Part shown: piece by piece, positions 9,133 through 18,030 of the stretch
Numbering within the stretch: the stretch's first letter is position 1
How the letters are laid out: every line of letters starts with the position of its first letter
Source of the DNA: Roseicella aerolata
GTDB lineage: Bacteria > Pseudomonadota > Alphaproteobacteria > Acetobacterales > Acetobacteraceae
DNA: 64,000 nucleotides
Reading direction: 5' to 3'
NCBI RefSeq assembly: GCF_020523605.1
Contig: NZ_JAJAQI010000031.1
Coordinates: 1 to 64,000, forward strand
The notes under the pieces: model-generated
The model's database searches: none
What the model was told of the DNA's origin: nothing
What the model saw: the letters and a program-made list of their open reading frames with translations, nothing else
Program-made: the position numbers and the translations under genes

Positions 9133-10773
9133 CTACTCCGCCGCCGCGGCGGCGGCGCGTTCCGGCGCCAGCCGGAAGCCCTCATAGCCCCTGGCCGCGA
9201 TCTCGTCGCACCTCTCGCGGTAGGCGCCGACGCCGCCGATATAGGGCATGAAGACCCGCGGCTTGCCCGGGATGTTGGCGCCCATGTACCAGGAGGCGGC
9301 GGTGGGGTAGAGCGTGCGCTGCGCGACCTCGCTGCCATGCGCCACCCAGGCTTCCTGTGCCTCCTCGGTCGCCTCGACGCAGCCCTGGCCGCGCGCCTTC
9401 ATGTGGCCCAGCAGGTCGCTGATCCAGTCCACATGCTGCTCGATCGAGACGATCATGTTCGACAGCACGGAGGGGCTGCCGGGCCCGGTGATCATGAACA
9501 GGTTGGGGAAGCCGGCAACCATCAGGCCGAGATAGCTGCGCGGCCCGTGCTCCCATTCCTGCGACAGCCTGCGCCCGTCGCGGCCCTGGAAGTCGATCTT
9601 CAGCAGGGCGCCGGTCATGGCGTCGAAGCCGGTGGCGAAGACGATGGCGTCGAACTCATGCTCGGCGTCGCTGGTGCGGATGCCGGTCGCGGTGATGGTC
9701 TCGATCGGCGTCCTGCGCAGGTTGACCAGCGCCACGTTCGGGCGGTTGTAGGTCTCGTAGTAGTCGGTATCGACGCAGATGCGCTTGGTGCCGATCGGGT
9801 GGTCCTTCGGCGCCAGTGCCTCGGCCGTCACCGGGTCCTTCACGGTGCTGCGGATCTTGTTGCGCACGAACTCCGCCGCGGTGTCGTTCGAGGCCTTGTT
9901 GAGGATCAGGTCGTGATAGGCGCCCATGAAGGCGGTGCCGCCATTCGCCCAGCGCCGCTCGTACTCCGCCAGGCGCTCCGCCTCGCTCACCTCGATCGCG
10001 GATTGCGGGTTGATGTCGTAGAGGATGCCGGTGCGCATGCTGCGCGCCTTGAGGCGCTTGGCGCGGTAGTCCGACTTCCAGGACTGCTCATAGGCTTCGT
10101 CCATCGGCGCGTTGCGCGACGGGATGGAGAAATTCGGCGTGCGCTGGAAGACGGTGACCTGCGCGGCCTCCGCCGCGATCACCGGGATGGCCTGGATCGC
10201 CGAGGACCCCGTGCCGATCACCGCGACGCGCTTGCCCGAGAAATCCACCTTGTGATGCGGCCAGTAGCCGGTGTGGTAGGTCTCGCCCCGGAAGGCGCTG
10301 ATGCCCGGGATGTCGGGCAGGCGGGCGGCGGAGAGGCAGCCGGTCGCCATGATGCAGAAGCGGGCGGTGACCACATCGCCCTTGTCGGTGGTCACGGTCC
10401 AGCGGTCGGCCGCCTCGTCGTATGCCGCGCTCTCGACGCGGGTCTCGAAATGGATGTCGCGGCGCAGGTCGTAGCGGTCCGCCACATGGTTGGCATAGCG
10501 CAGGATTTCCGGCTGGGCGGCGAAGCGCTCGGACCACGTCCACTCCTGCTGCAGCGCCTCGTCGAAGGAGAAGCTGTACTGCATGCTCTCCACGTCGCAG
10601 CGCGCGCCGGGATAGCGGTTCCAGTACCAGGTGCCCCCCACGCCGTCCGCGGCCTCGATGATCCGGGCCGAGAGGCCGAGGCCCCGCAGCCGGTGCAGCA
10701 TGTACATGCCACCGAAGCCGGCGCCGACGATGATGGCATCCAGGCTGGCGGGCAGCGTCTTGGTCTCGGGCAT
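9133..10773 (-). CDS. Flavin monooxygenase, Baeyer-Villiger type
   Basis: A 546-residue NADPH- and FAD-dependent monooxygenase likely to insert oxygen next to a ketone or aldehyde carbonyl. The FAD Rossmann motif GAGFGG is at residues 17-22, followed by GVGGTWYWNRYPGARCD. The fingerprint FRGETYHTGYWP at 161-172 fits FxGxxxHTxxWP of class B Baeyer-Villiger enzymes. The NADPH motif GTGSSA is at 187-192. Length matches cyclohexanone-monooxygenase relatives. The ATG at 10773 is natural. It stands alone on the minus strand with a 520-bp region upstream, converging on the Nudix gene with 4 bases between stops. The substrate cannot be told from the sequence. Confidence 0.88.
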   Translation of the reverse strand: MPETKTLPASLDAIIVGAGFGGMYMLHRLRGLGLSARIIEAADGVGGTWYWNRYPGARCDVESMQYSFSFDEALQQEWTWSERFAAQPEILRYANHVADRYDLRRDIHFETRVESAAYDEAADRWTVTTDKGDVVTARFCIMATGCLSAARLPDIPGISAFRGETYHTGYWPHHKVDFSGKRVAVIGTGSSAIQAIPVIAAEAAQVTVFQRTPNFSIPSRNAPMDEAYEQSWKSDYRAKRLKARSMRTGILYDINPQSAIEVSEAERLAEYERRWANGGTAFMGAYHDLILNKASNDTAAEFVRNKIRSTVKDPVTAEALAPKDHPIGTKRICVDTDYYETYNRPNVALVNLRRTPIETITATGIRTSDAEHEFDAIVFATGFDAMTGALLKIDFQGRDGRRLSQEWEHGPRSYLGLMVAGFPNLFMITGPGSPSVLSNMIVSIEQHVDWISDLLGHMKARGQGCVEATEEAQEAWVAHGSEVAQRTLYPTAASWYMGANIPGKPRVFMPYIGGVGAYRERCDEIAARGYEGFRLAPERAAAAAAE

Positions 10774-11296
10774 TCCTGGCCTCCGGGCCGCTTTGGGCCT
10801 TTGATTGATTGCAAGCTATCTATATCCGCACATGGGCAGGGGGCGGCTGTCAATGCCGATCTGGGTCGTTCGACCGCCCTCCGCCGGGGGCGCGCCGTGC
10901 GGAACCCGGCCGGGGGGCGCCTGCCTCGCCTGAATCGCCCGGGCGGGCGGCGCGGCGGTGCCGGCGCGCATCCTCCGCACGGCATGGGCGCGCGGAGGAC
11001 GGATCGCCGGGCGTCCCTGGCGCGCCGGTTCAGATCCCCGGCGCTGGCGCATCCTCAGCCGCCGGACCGCCCCGGCAGGCGCAGCGCCAGTCCCGCCGGG
11101 CAGGCGGTTCCAGGTTTGTCCGGCAGGCAAAGATTGCAGTCTTCTTTTGCGGGCCTGAAGATTTTTCCATCTTTCTTGCGGCATGACGCATTTGGTCTTT
11201 TTATCGAACCGTTACACCGAATGCTCATTTGCCGGCCGCAGTCCAAATCAGGAGGGTTTGGGCCTCCCATCGAAACAGTTCCGAGATCGGTCCGGC
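10774..11296. other. Divergent intergenic region with an A/T-rich stretch
   Basis: Lies between the monooxygenase (minus) and the membrane glycosyltransferase-like gene (plus). No coding frame convinces. On the minus side a TTGACA (complement of 10848-10853) is followed by a TATAGATAG stretch, but the spacing is too long for a standard promoter. Around 11125-11225 the base composition drops and short T- and A-runs with small hairpins occur. A frame-compatible ATG at 11183 lacks a ribosome site. Confidence 0.4.
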
Positions 11297-12886
11297 ATGC
11301 TGAGTTCCTACAGACCCAACCGGGAAGGCCGGCCTTTCACGGCATGGGCCGATAGGGTGCTCTGGCCCGGCCGCAGCCTGGCCTGGTCGCCCCAGGCCTG
11401 GCGCTGGCCTCTGCTGGCCATCATCGCCATCCTCTTCCTGCTGGACGTCCGGCCCGGGCAGCCCTGGGATGGCGACGGGGAACTCTTCATCCTCAACGCC
11501 CTGAACATCCTCCAGGGCCAGGGTTACGCCGCCACGGGCTATGTGGTGAACCCGTCGAATGCCATCCACCCCGCATCCTACCCCCCTGGCCTGCCGCTCA
11601 TCCTGGCACCGGTGATCGGGGCGTTCGGCCTTGATTACGCCGCGATCAAGACGGTCCTCGCCGCCTGTTACCTGCTGACGATCGCCCTGGTCGCGGAAGT
11701 CTCGGCTGCGCGGCTCGGCGAGGGCTGGGCTCTTGGCGCGGTTGCGATCCTCGGCATGAATCCCTTTGCCTGGCAGTTCAAGGACGTCGTCTTCTCCGAG
11801 TTCCCCTTCATGCTGTTCGCCTATTCCGGCCTCTTCGCCTTCGAAAGGCTGGATGCGGCGACCCTGGACGGGCCGTCTGCCCGGCCCGCCCCCTGGTTAT
11901 GGGCCGCAGCGAGCGGACTCGCGCTCGGCGCGGCCTATGAGGTGCGGGCGATCGGCGTCGTGCTCTTCGCTGCGGTGGGGCTGATCTGCCTCCTGCGATT
12001 TTCCCGGCTGCGCTTCTACGGCCTTCTCGTCCTGCTGCTGGCGGCGGCGGAGAGCGCCCTGATCAGCCGGATGTTCCCGGCCGATCTCGGGACCTATGTA
12101 TCCTATTTCGAACACGCCTCCGGCGATCTGGTCGGCACCATCGCGCGCAGGGTCATCGTGAACTGCCGGGCCTATGCGAGCGCGGCGGCGGAGCTGCTCC
12201 GTGGCGGTGGCGGGCATTGGACGCCTGTCCAGGTCCTGCTCGTCGCTGCGGTGCTGGCCTGCTCCGCGCTCGGCGTTGCGCAGGCGCTGCGACGGCGGCC
12301 GACAGTGTTCGAAGCCTTCCTCCTGATCTATGTCGGCACGCTGCTGCTCTATCCCATCTCCCTGGAGCCGGCGCGCTATGCCTTGCCGGTCCTGCCGCTG
12401 GTCGTGGTCTATTTCCTGCTGGGCGTGCAGGGCTGGGCACGGCCGCGGCTCGGCCTTGCGGTGAAGGCAGCCGCGGTGGCCGCGGCCGTGGTGCTGCTCT
12501 ACATGCCCCAGTTCCCGGAGCGGAGCCTCGCCTACGCGGCATCGGTGGACGACCCCGAAGCCATGGAGCTGTTCCGGGAGATACGGGATCGGGTGCCGGC
12601 CGATGCGCTCGTGCTCGGCTCCAAGCCCACGGTCATCGCCCTCTATGCCCAGAGGCGGGCGACCAATCCGCCGGCGCACCCGACGGAGGAGGCATTCTGG
12701 CATTTCGTCCGGCACAGTGGCGCTGCCTGGATGGTGGAGGCGAAGCTGCCGATCTATGACGAGGAGGTGGCGGAGCTGATGCCGCGGCTGCGGGACCGGC
12801 TGGAGCAGGTCTTCGAGAACCGGCTCTTCGTGCTGTACCGCATCCCGGAGGAAGGCCGAGGCCAGGGCGGGACGATGCCGCACTGA
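11297..12886 (+). CDS. Polytopic membrane protein, GT-C glycosyltransferase-like
   Basis: A 529-residue inner-membrane protein with about 9-11 hydrophobic segments, starting near LLAIIAILFLLDV. The first large loop holds WDGDGELFILNALNILQG and NAIHPASYPPGLPLI, where the acidic residues after the first helix resemble the catalytic loop of GT-C transferases (ArnT/PMT class). The soluble C-terminus (DDPEAMELFREIRDRVPADA...) also fits that class. It would use a polyprenyl-phosphate sugar donor on the periplasmic side. The ATG at 11297 is preferred over one at 11183, whose extension is not hydrophobic and has no ribosome site. No glycan genes are adjacent, so the acceptor is unknown. Confidence 0.65.
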   Translation: MLSSYRPNREGRPFTAWADRVLWPGRSLAWSPQAWRWPLLAIIAILFLLDVRPGQPWDGDGELFILNALNILQGQGYAATGYVVNPSNAIHPASYPPGLPLILAPVIGAFGLDYAAIKTVLAACYLLTIALVAEVSAARLGEGWALGAVAILGMNPFAWQFKDVVFSEFPFMLFAYSGLFAFERLDAATLDGPSARPAPWLWAAASGLALGAAYEVRAIGVVLFAAVGLICLLRFSRLRFYGLLVLLLAAAESALISRMFPADLGTYVSYFEHASGDLVGTIARRVIVNCRAYASAAAELLRGGGGHWTPVQVLLVAAVLACSALGVAQALRRRPTVFEAFLLIYVGTLLLYPISLEPARYALPVLPLVVVYFLLGVQGWARPRLGLAVKAAAVAAAVVLLYMPQFPERSLAYAASVDDPEAMELFREIRDRVPADALVLGSKPTVIALYAQRRATNPPAHPTEEAFWHFVRHSGAAWMVEAKLPIYDEEVAELMPRLRDRLEQVFENRLFVLYRIPEEGRGQGGTMPH

Positions 12887-12928
12887 CACGGGAATGCGGC
12901 GCCTGAGCGGCTCCGCTCATGCGGTCCC

Positions 12929-12952
12929 GCAGACATGCTGTTGCATGTCTGC
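12929..12952. terminator. Bidirectional stem-loop between convergent genes
   Basis: GCAGACATGC / GCATGTCTGC with a TGTT loop, between the convergent membrane protein and hydrolase genes. Similar GACATGC hairpins occur near 27.54 kb and 62.03 kb. A smaller hairpin GAGCGG/CCGCTC lies at 12905-12918. Confidence 0.5.
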
Positions 12953-13027
12953 GACGTCCGGCGCCGCCCTCGGCGGGCGTGAGCACCCCGAGGCGGCAGG
13001 GCCTGGCCGCGCCGCCAGGCGCTTCCT

Positions 13028-14293
13028 TCAGCCGGTCCGCAGCCTGTCCAGGATCGGCAGCAGATGCTCGGCAAACAGCGGCGGGTTCTCCGCGAAGGGG
13101 AAATGGCCGATGCCCGGCATCATGGCGAAGCGCGCGCCGGGGATGCGCGCCGCGGTCGCGGCGGAATGCTCGGCGGTGCAGGAATAATCGTATTCGCCGG
13201 TCAGCATGAACAGCGGGCAGCGCGCGATGTCGATGCGGTGCACCCGGTCCCGCGCATCCCATTCGCCCGAGTAGAAATCGATGTCGCGGGCGAAGGTGGC
13301 GTGGCCGCCCTGGCTGTAGTGCCACCAGACATCGGTGGCGCAGGCGGCCGGGGAGTGCGGGGCCATCAGCCCCTCGATCCATTCGGGGACGAAGATCGCC
13401 TGGTTCACCTGCGGGTGGTCGGCCCAGGGAGTCTTGCGGCCCTCGATATGCTCGCTCGCCTCGCAGGCGACGATGCCGCGGAAGGCTTCGGGGTGGCGGA
13501 GCGCGAGTTCCAGGCAGATCTCGCCGGACATGGAGGCGCCGAGGACGACCGGCCGCCGCAGCCCGGCGGCGCGGACGACGCCCATGATGAGCTGGACATA
13601 GCGCTCCGTGGTCAGCCGCCAGTCGCCGGGCGTCGCGCCGGGCGGGGGAGGGGACTTGCCATGCCAGGGCAGGTCGAAGGCGGTCAGCCGCCAGTGTCGG
13701 GTGATGCGGCGGTCGGCCATCAGCCGGTGGAACTGCCGGCCGTCCGCCCCGGCGGTGTGCAGGCAGAGCAGGTCCAACCCCTCATCGCCCGCCGGGCCGG
13801 CCTGCTCGGCATGGATGCGATAGGCCGTCCCCTCCGCCGCCACCGGCAGGTAGCGGCCGGTGATCGCCGCGGTCTCCGGCTCCTCGAGCGGCGGGCGGAG
13901 GCTGTCGGGCACCGGGGCGGCCCTGCCCATGGCCAGCCAGCGGCCGATCTCGAGCACCCGCCGCGCCAGGTGGCAGTGCTGGACGAAGGCCAGCTCCTCC
14001 CCCCGCAGGGCGAATTCCGGCACGCGCATGCGCAGGGCGAAGAGGCTGTGATGGTGCCGTGGCGGCAGGGGCTGCAGGGCCCGCGCCCAGACCGCGGCGG
14101 GTGCCGAGAGGGTGAAGGCCGCCGTCTCCGGCGCCGGGCCGAAGGCGAAACCCGCGGCCGCCCCGTCGCTCTCGAAGGCGAAGCGCACCGCCGCATGCCA
14201 CCCCTGGCGGCGCAGCAGCGCATCGCCTTCCGCCGCTGCCCGCCAGGCGGCCAGGAATCCCGCCGCATCGGCCACCGGCCAGCCTTCGCCCAT
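13028..14293 (-). CDS. Alpha/beta hydrolase with an extra N-terminal domain
   Basis: 421 residues in two parts. Residues 1 to about 150 form a domain that loosely resembles SCP2-type lipid-binding modules (inference from pattern only). Residues from about 165 form an alpha/beta hydrolase: LHTAGADGRQFHRLM as oxyanion-hole strand, FDLPWHGKSPPP, the nucleophile elbow VLGASMSGE, an acidic LTGEYDYSC and a C-terminal GIGHFPFAENP supplying the His. The elbow is GASMS, a Ser where Gly is usual. The ATG at 14293 follows a GGGAA-type ribosome site. It is monocistronic, divergent from the sbtA-like gene with 99 bases between. The substrate is unknown. Confidence 0.75.
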   Translation of the reverse strand: MGEGWPVADAAGFLAAWRAAAEGDALLRRQGWHAAVRFAFESDGAAAGFAFGPAPETAAFTLSAPAAVWARALQPLPPRHHHSLFALRMRVPEFALRGEELAFVQHCHLARRVLEIGRWLAMGRAAPVPDSLRPPLEEPETAAITGRYLPVAAEGTAYRIHAEQAGPAGDEGLDLLCLHTAGADGRQFHRLMADRRITRHWRLTAFDLPWHGKSPPPPGATPGDWRLTTERYVQLIMGVVRAAGLRRPVVLGASMSGEICLELALRHPEAFRGIVACEASEHIEGRKTPWADHPQVNQAIFVPEWIEGLMAPHSPAACATDVWWHYSQGGHATFARDIDFYSGEWDARDRVHRIDIARCPLFMLTGEYDYSCTAEHSAATAARIPGARFAMMPGIGHFPFAENPPLFAEHLLPILDRLRTG

Positions 14294-14392
14294 GGCTGTT
14301 CCCTTCCCTCATCTGGCACCCATTGAGGCATTCGCGCGCGCGGTGGGCAACCAGGCGTCGCAAAATCGGGCGCGCTATGGCAAGAGGCGCGC

Positions 14393-15400
14393 GTGTCCGA
14401 CATCGCTGCCCTCATCCCGCCCCCCGTCCTGTTCTTCGCGCTCGGCTTTGCGGCCGGCGCGGTGCGCTCCGATCTCTCCGTGCCGGAAGCCCTGGCCAAG
14501 GCGCTCTCGCTCTATCTGATGGTCGCGATCGGCCTGAAGGGCGGCGCCGCGGTCGCCACGCCCGGCGCGTCGGAGGGGCTGCTGCCCGCGCTCGCCGGCG
14601 GCGTGCTGCTCGGCCTGCTGCTGCCCCTGCCGGCCTTCGCCCTGCTGCGCCTGGCGACGCGGCTGGACCGCGACACCGCGGCGGCGGTGTCCGCCCATTA
14701 CGGCTCGGTCAGCGTGGTCACCTTCGCCGCCGCGGCCGGCGCGCTGACCAGCGCGGGCATCGCCTATGAGGGCTTCATGCCGGCCGTGCTGGCGGCGATG
14801 GAGACGCCCGCGATCCTGACCGCGCTGCTGCTGGCGCGCATGGGCAATGGCGTGGACAGGCCGCCGGGTGACGGCGCCGGCGCGATCTATGGTGCCGGGC
14901 CACCGGCCGCGCCGGTGTCGCATCTGCTGAAGGACGTCTTCCTCAACGGGTCGGTCGTGCTGCTGCTCGGCAGCTTCCTCATCGGCTGGATCGGCGGGAT
15001 GCCGGCCAAGGCGCAGCTCTCGGTCTTCACCGAGGGTCTCTTCCCGGGCGCGCTCTGCCTCTTCCTGCTGGAGATGGGGCTGGTGGCGATCCGCCAGCTC
15101 CGCGCGGCGGGCCGGGGGCTGGAGCCGGCGCTGATCGGCTTCGGCCTCCTCATGCCGCTGCTCGGCGCCGCGGGCGGGCTGCTGGTGGGGCATCTGGCGG
15201 GGCTCTCGCCCGGCGGGCGGGGGCTGATGACGGTGCTCGCGGCCAGCGCCTCCTATATCGCGGTGCCGGCGGCCATGCGCCTGGCCCTGCCGCGGGCGGA
15301 TGCGGGGGTCTATGTCACCCTCTCGCTTGCCGTGACATTTCCCTTCAACGTGGTGGTCGGCATCCCGCTCTATCTCTGGGCGGCGGGCGCGACGGGGTGA
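14393..15400 (+). CDS. sbtA: Sodium-dependent bicarbonate permease, SbtA family
   Basis: A 335-residue inner-membrane protein of about ten hydrophobic segments in two related halves. It has the SbtA-family traits: FFALGFAAGAVRSDL at the start, LYLMVAIGLKGG, the SAHYGSVSVVTFAAA segment and a second-half LFLLEMGLVAIRQL. SbtA proteins import bicarbonate with sodium in cyanobacteria; the role in heterotrophic proteobacteria is less clear, perhaps anaplerotic or pH-related. It begins at a GTG (14393). The next gene, 12 bases on, encodes a small PII-like protein, the known kind of SbtA partner (SbtB). Family is firm, substrate inferred. Confidence 0.82.
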   Translation: MSDIAALIPPPVLFFALGFAAGAVRSDLSVPEALAKALSLYLMVAIGLKGGAAVATPGASEGLLPALAGGVLLGLLLPLPAFALLRLATRLDRDTAAAVSAHYGSVSVVTFAAAAGALTSAGIAYEGFMPAVLAAMETPAILTALLLARMGNGVDRPPGDGAGAIYGAGPPAAPVSHLLKDVFLNGSVVLLLGSFLIGWIGGMPAKAQLSVFTEGLFPGALCLFLLEMGLVAIRQLRAAGRGLEPALIGFGLLMPLLGAAGGLLVGHLAGLSPGGRGLMTVLAASASYIAVPAAMRLALPRADAGVYVTLSLAVTFPFNVVVGIPLYLWAAGATG

Positions 15401-15412
15401 GGGAACAGGACC

Positions 15413-15715
15413 ATGCATGCACGCAAGCGGATCGAGATCGTGGTGGAGGCGGTCCGCGCCGAATCGGTGACGGACCTGCTGGACCGGCTTGGCGCGCCGG
15501 GCTGGACCATCCTGCCGGTCACCGCCGGGCGTGGCCGGCAGGGGCTGCGGCGCGGCGGCGATCCGGGCGGCGTGTTCGACAATGTCCTCATCCTCTGCAT
15601 CGCCTCGGCCGAGGTCGCGGCGCGCGTCGTTGCGGCGCAGCAGGAATTGCTGGGCGCCAAGCCGGCGATCGTCAGCATCTCCGAGACCGAGGTGCTGCGG
15701 GCGGAGCATTTCTGA
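15413..15715 (+). CDS. PII-like regulator paired with SbtA (SbtB-type)
   Basis: A 100-residue protein with a ferredoxin-like PII pattern: KRIEIVVEAVRAESVTDLLD as strand and helix, GAPGWTILPVTAGRGRQG leading into a T-loop-like glycine/arginine stretch, then a second strand/helix VFDNVLILCIASAEVAARVV. PII proteins are trimers that bind adenine nucleotides and control transporters; SbtB acts on SbtA. The canonical uridylylated Tyr of GlnB is absent. Start ATG at 15413 after GGGAACAGG. Pairing and 12-bp spacing with the permease suggest it gates that transporter; this is inferred from context. Confidence 0.78.
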   Translation: MHARKRIEIVVEAVRAESVTDLLDRLGAPGWTILPVTAGRGRQGLRRGGDPGGVFDNVLILCIASAEVAARVVAAQQELLGAKPAIVSISETEVLRAEHF

Positions 15716-15807
15716 CCCCTCGCCCGGGTTGACCCTCCGCACCCCCGGATTACCCTGACCCGATCCAGGACAGGCGCGCGTCAGCGCCGATAACGGGGGA
15801 GGGGCGA

Positions 15808-17982
15808 TTGCAGCAGCACCGCAGCACCGGAGATGCGTCCGGCAGGCCGGGACCGGAGCCGCTGCGCGACCCGGCCACGCTCCGGCGGCTGCTCTCGCCG
15901 CGCAGCATCGCTGTCATCGGCGTCTCGGCCGAACCCACGCGCTTCGGCGGCCGCACCGTCACCAACCTGGTGAATTTCGCCGGCCCCGTCTGGGGCGTGA
16001 ACCCGAAATATGCCGGCCAGGCGCTGCATGGCCGGCCCTGCGTCGCCAGCCTGGACGACATCCCGGACTCGCCGGACTGCGTGCTGATCGCCCTGCCGCG
16101 CGAGCAATTGCTGCCCGCGGTCGAGGCCTGCATCCGCAAGCGGGCGGGCGGCATCATCGCCTATGCCTCCGGCTATGGCGAGACGGGCCTGCCCGAGCGC
16201 ATCGCGGAGGAAGCGGCGCTGCGCGACCGCTGCCGGGAAGCGGGGCTGCCGCTGGTGGGCGTGAACTGCCTCGGCATCGTCGATCATGTGCTGAAGGCCG
16301 GCGTCACCTTCATGCCGGAATACCCGCGGCTGGTCGCGCCGGCCGGGGGCGTCGCCATCACCAGCCAGTCCGGCGCGCTGGGCTATGCGCTGATGCAGGC
16401 GGCCGAGCGCGGCTTCTCCGTCTGCCACATGACGACGGCGGGGAACGCCACCGATCTCGATGTTTGCGACCTCGCGGCCTATCAGCTCTCCATGCCGGAA
16501 TGCCGCGCCGTGGCGCTGGCGGTGGAGGGCTTGCGCGACGGCCGCCGGCTGATGCTGCTCGGCGAGGCGGCGCGCAAGGCGGGCAAGCCGATCGTCGCGC
16601 TGAAGCTCGGCCGCGGCGAGGCGGGGGCGGCGGCGGCCGTCTCCCATACCGGCTCGCTCGCCGGCAGCGCGGCCGCCTGGAGCGCCGCCTTCCGCCGCGC
16701 CGGCATGGTGGAGGTGGAGGATTTCGACGCGCTGCTGGAGACCGCCGGCCTCTTCGCCAAGGCGCCGCCGCCGAAGGCGCGCGGGGTTGCCATCATCACC
16801 CCCTCGGGCGGCGCGGGCATCATGGCGGCGGACCAGGCGGAGGCGCTCGGCCTCTCCATGCCGCAGCCGCGGCCGGAGACGGAGAAGGTGCTGCGCGCCG
16901 CCATCCCGGATTTCGGCGCGCCGCGCAATCCCTGCGACCTGACGGCGCAGGTGGCGAGCAACCCGGCCAGCTACGACGCCTGCATGGAGGCGATGCTGTC
17001 CGACCCGCAATATGGCTGCGCGGTGATCCCGGTGGTCTATTCGCACCACGCGACGACGCAGCTGCGGATGGAGGCGCTGCGGCCCTATGCCACGAAATTC
17101 GGCAAGCCGCTGCTGATCGCCTGGATCCCGGAGCAGCTGGAGGGGCCGGGCGCCTTCGCCGCCGACAGCGTGCCGGAACTCGTCCTGTTCCGCTCCATGC
17201 GGCGGCTGATGAAGGCGGTGCAGCTCTGGCAGGACCACTACGCGCAGCGCGAGGAGGGGGCGGTGGCGAAACCGGCCGGCCTCGCCGGGGCGCTGGCGGC
17301 GCTGCCCGCTGGCGACGCTGTCCTGACCGAGGCCGATGCAAAGGCGCTGTTCGCCAGGGTCGGCGTGCCGGTGGTGGAGGAGCGGCGGGCGGCGACGCCG
17401 GAGGCAGCGGCGGAGGCCGCCGCCGCGCTCGGCTTCCCGGTGGTGCTGAAGCTGGACAGCCCGGACATCGCGCACAAGACCGAGGTCGGCGGCGTGAAGC
17501 TGAACCTCGGCGATGCCGCGGCGGTGCGCGCGGCCTTCGCCGGGATCATGGCTTCCGCGAAGCAGCACGCGCCGCAGGCCCGGCTGGAGGGCGTGCTGGT
17601 GCAGCGCATGTCCCGCAAGGGCGTGGAGCTGATCCTGGGTGGGCGGCAGGACGGGCAGTTCGGGCCCATGGTGCTGGTCGGCACCGGCGGCGTGCAGGCC
17701 GAGCTGTGGAAGGATGTCGCACTCGACATCGCCCCGGTCTCGCCGGCGCGGGCGGAGCGGATGCTGCGCAGCCTGAAGGGCTTCCCGCTGCTGGACGGCT
17801 TCCGCGGCGCACCGAGGGCGGATGTGGCGGCGGTGGCGCAGGCGGTCTCGGCTTTCTCCGTGCTGCTGGCCGAGGCCGGCGCGCGCATCCAGGAGGCCGA
17901 GGTGAACCCGCTGATCGCCGGCGACTGGGGCTGCCTTGCCGTGGACGGCTTGGTGCGGTGCGGGGCGGACCCGCAGGCATAG
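15808..17982 (+). CDS. NDP-forming acyl-CoA synthetase, fused subunits
   Basis: 724 residues. The N-terminal CoA-binding Rossmann part (SPRSIAVIGVSAEPTRFGG) and succinyl-CoA-ligase-like domains, with a VSHTGSLAGS segment likely to hold the phosphorylated His, are followed by an ATP-grasp domain (LTEADAKALFARVGVPV... and HKTEVGGVKLNL). Such proteins interconvert an acyl-CoA and an acid with ADP or GDP phosphorylation. The start is a TTG at 15808, supported by GGGGGAGGGG just upstream and by the absence of an ATG in a better place. The acyl substrate is unknown. An alcohol dehydrogenase gene follows after a hairpin. Confidence 0.85.
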   Translation: MQQHRSTGDASGRPGPEPLRDPATLRRLLSPRSIAVIGVSAEPTRFGGRTVTNLVNFAGPVWGVNPKYAGQALHGRPCVASLDDIPDSPDCVLIALPREQLLPAVEACIRKRAGGIIAYASGYGETGLPERIAEEAALRDRCREAGLPLVGVNCLGIVDHVLKAGVTFMPEYPRLVAPAGGVAITSQSGALGYALMQAAERGFSVCHMTTAGNATDLDVCDLAAYQLSMPECRAVALAVEGLRDGRRLMLLGEAARKAGKPIVALKLGRGEAGAAAAVSHTGSLAGSAAAWSAAFRRAGMVEVEDFDALLETAGLFAKAPPPKARGVAIITPSGGAGIMAADQAEALGLSMPQPRPETEKVLRAAIPDFGAPRNPCDLTAQVASNPASYDACMEAMLSDPQYGCAVIPVVYSHHATTQLRMEALRPYATKFGKPLLIAWIPEQLEGPGAFAADSVPELVLFRSMRRLMKAVQLWQDHYAQREEGAVAKPAGLAGALAALPAGDAVLTEADAKALFARVGVPVVEERRAATPEAAAEAAAALGFPVVLKLDSPDIAHKTEVGGVKLNLGDAAAVRAAFAGIMASAKQHAPQARLEGVLVQRMSRKGVELILGGRQDGQFGPMVLVGTGGVQAELWKDVALDIAPVSPARAERMLRSLKGFPLLDGFRGAPRADVAAVAQAVSAFSVLLAEAGARIQEAEVNPLIAGDWGCLAVDGLVRCGADPQA

Positions 17983-17990
17983 AGGCGGGT

Positions 17991-18012
17991 GCGGGAGGAT
18001 ACCTCCTCCCGC
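17991..18012 (+). terminator. Stem-loop between acyl-CoA synthetase and ADH genes
   Basis: GCGGGAGGA / TCCTCCCGC with a 4-base loop, 8 bases after the stop. There is no T-run. It could terminate, attenuate or protect the 3' end. The ribosome site GGGGAGGA of the next gene lies just after it. Confidence 0.5.
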
Positions 18013-18030
18013 ATTCCTGGGGAGGATGTG

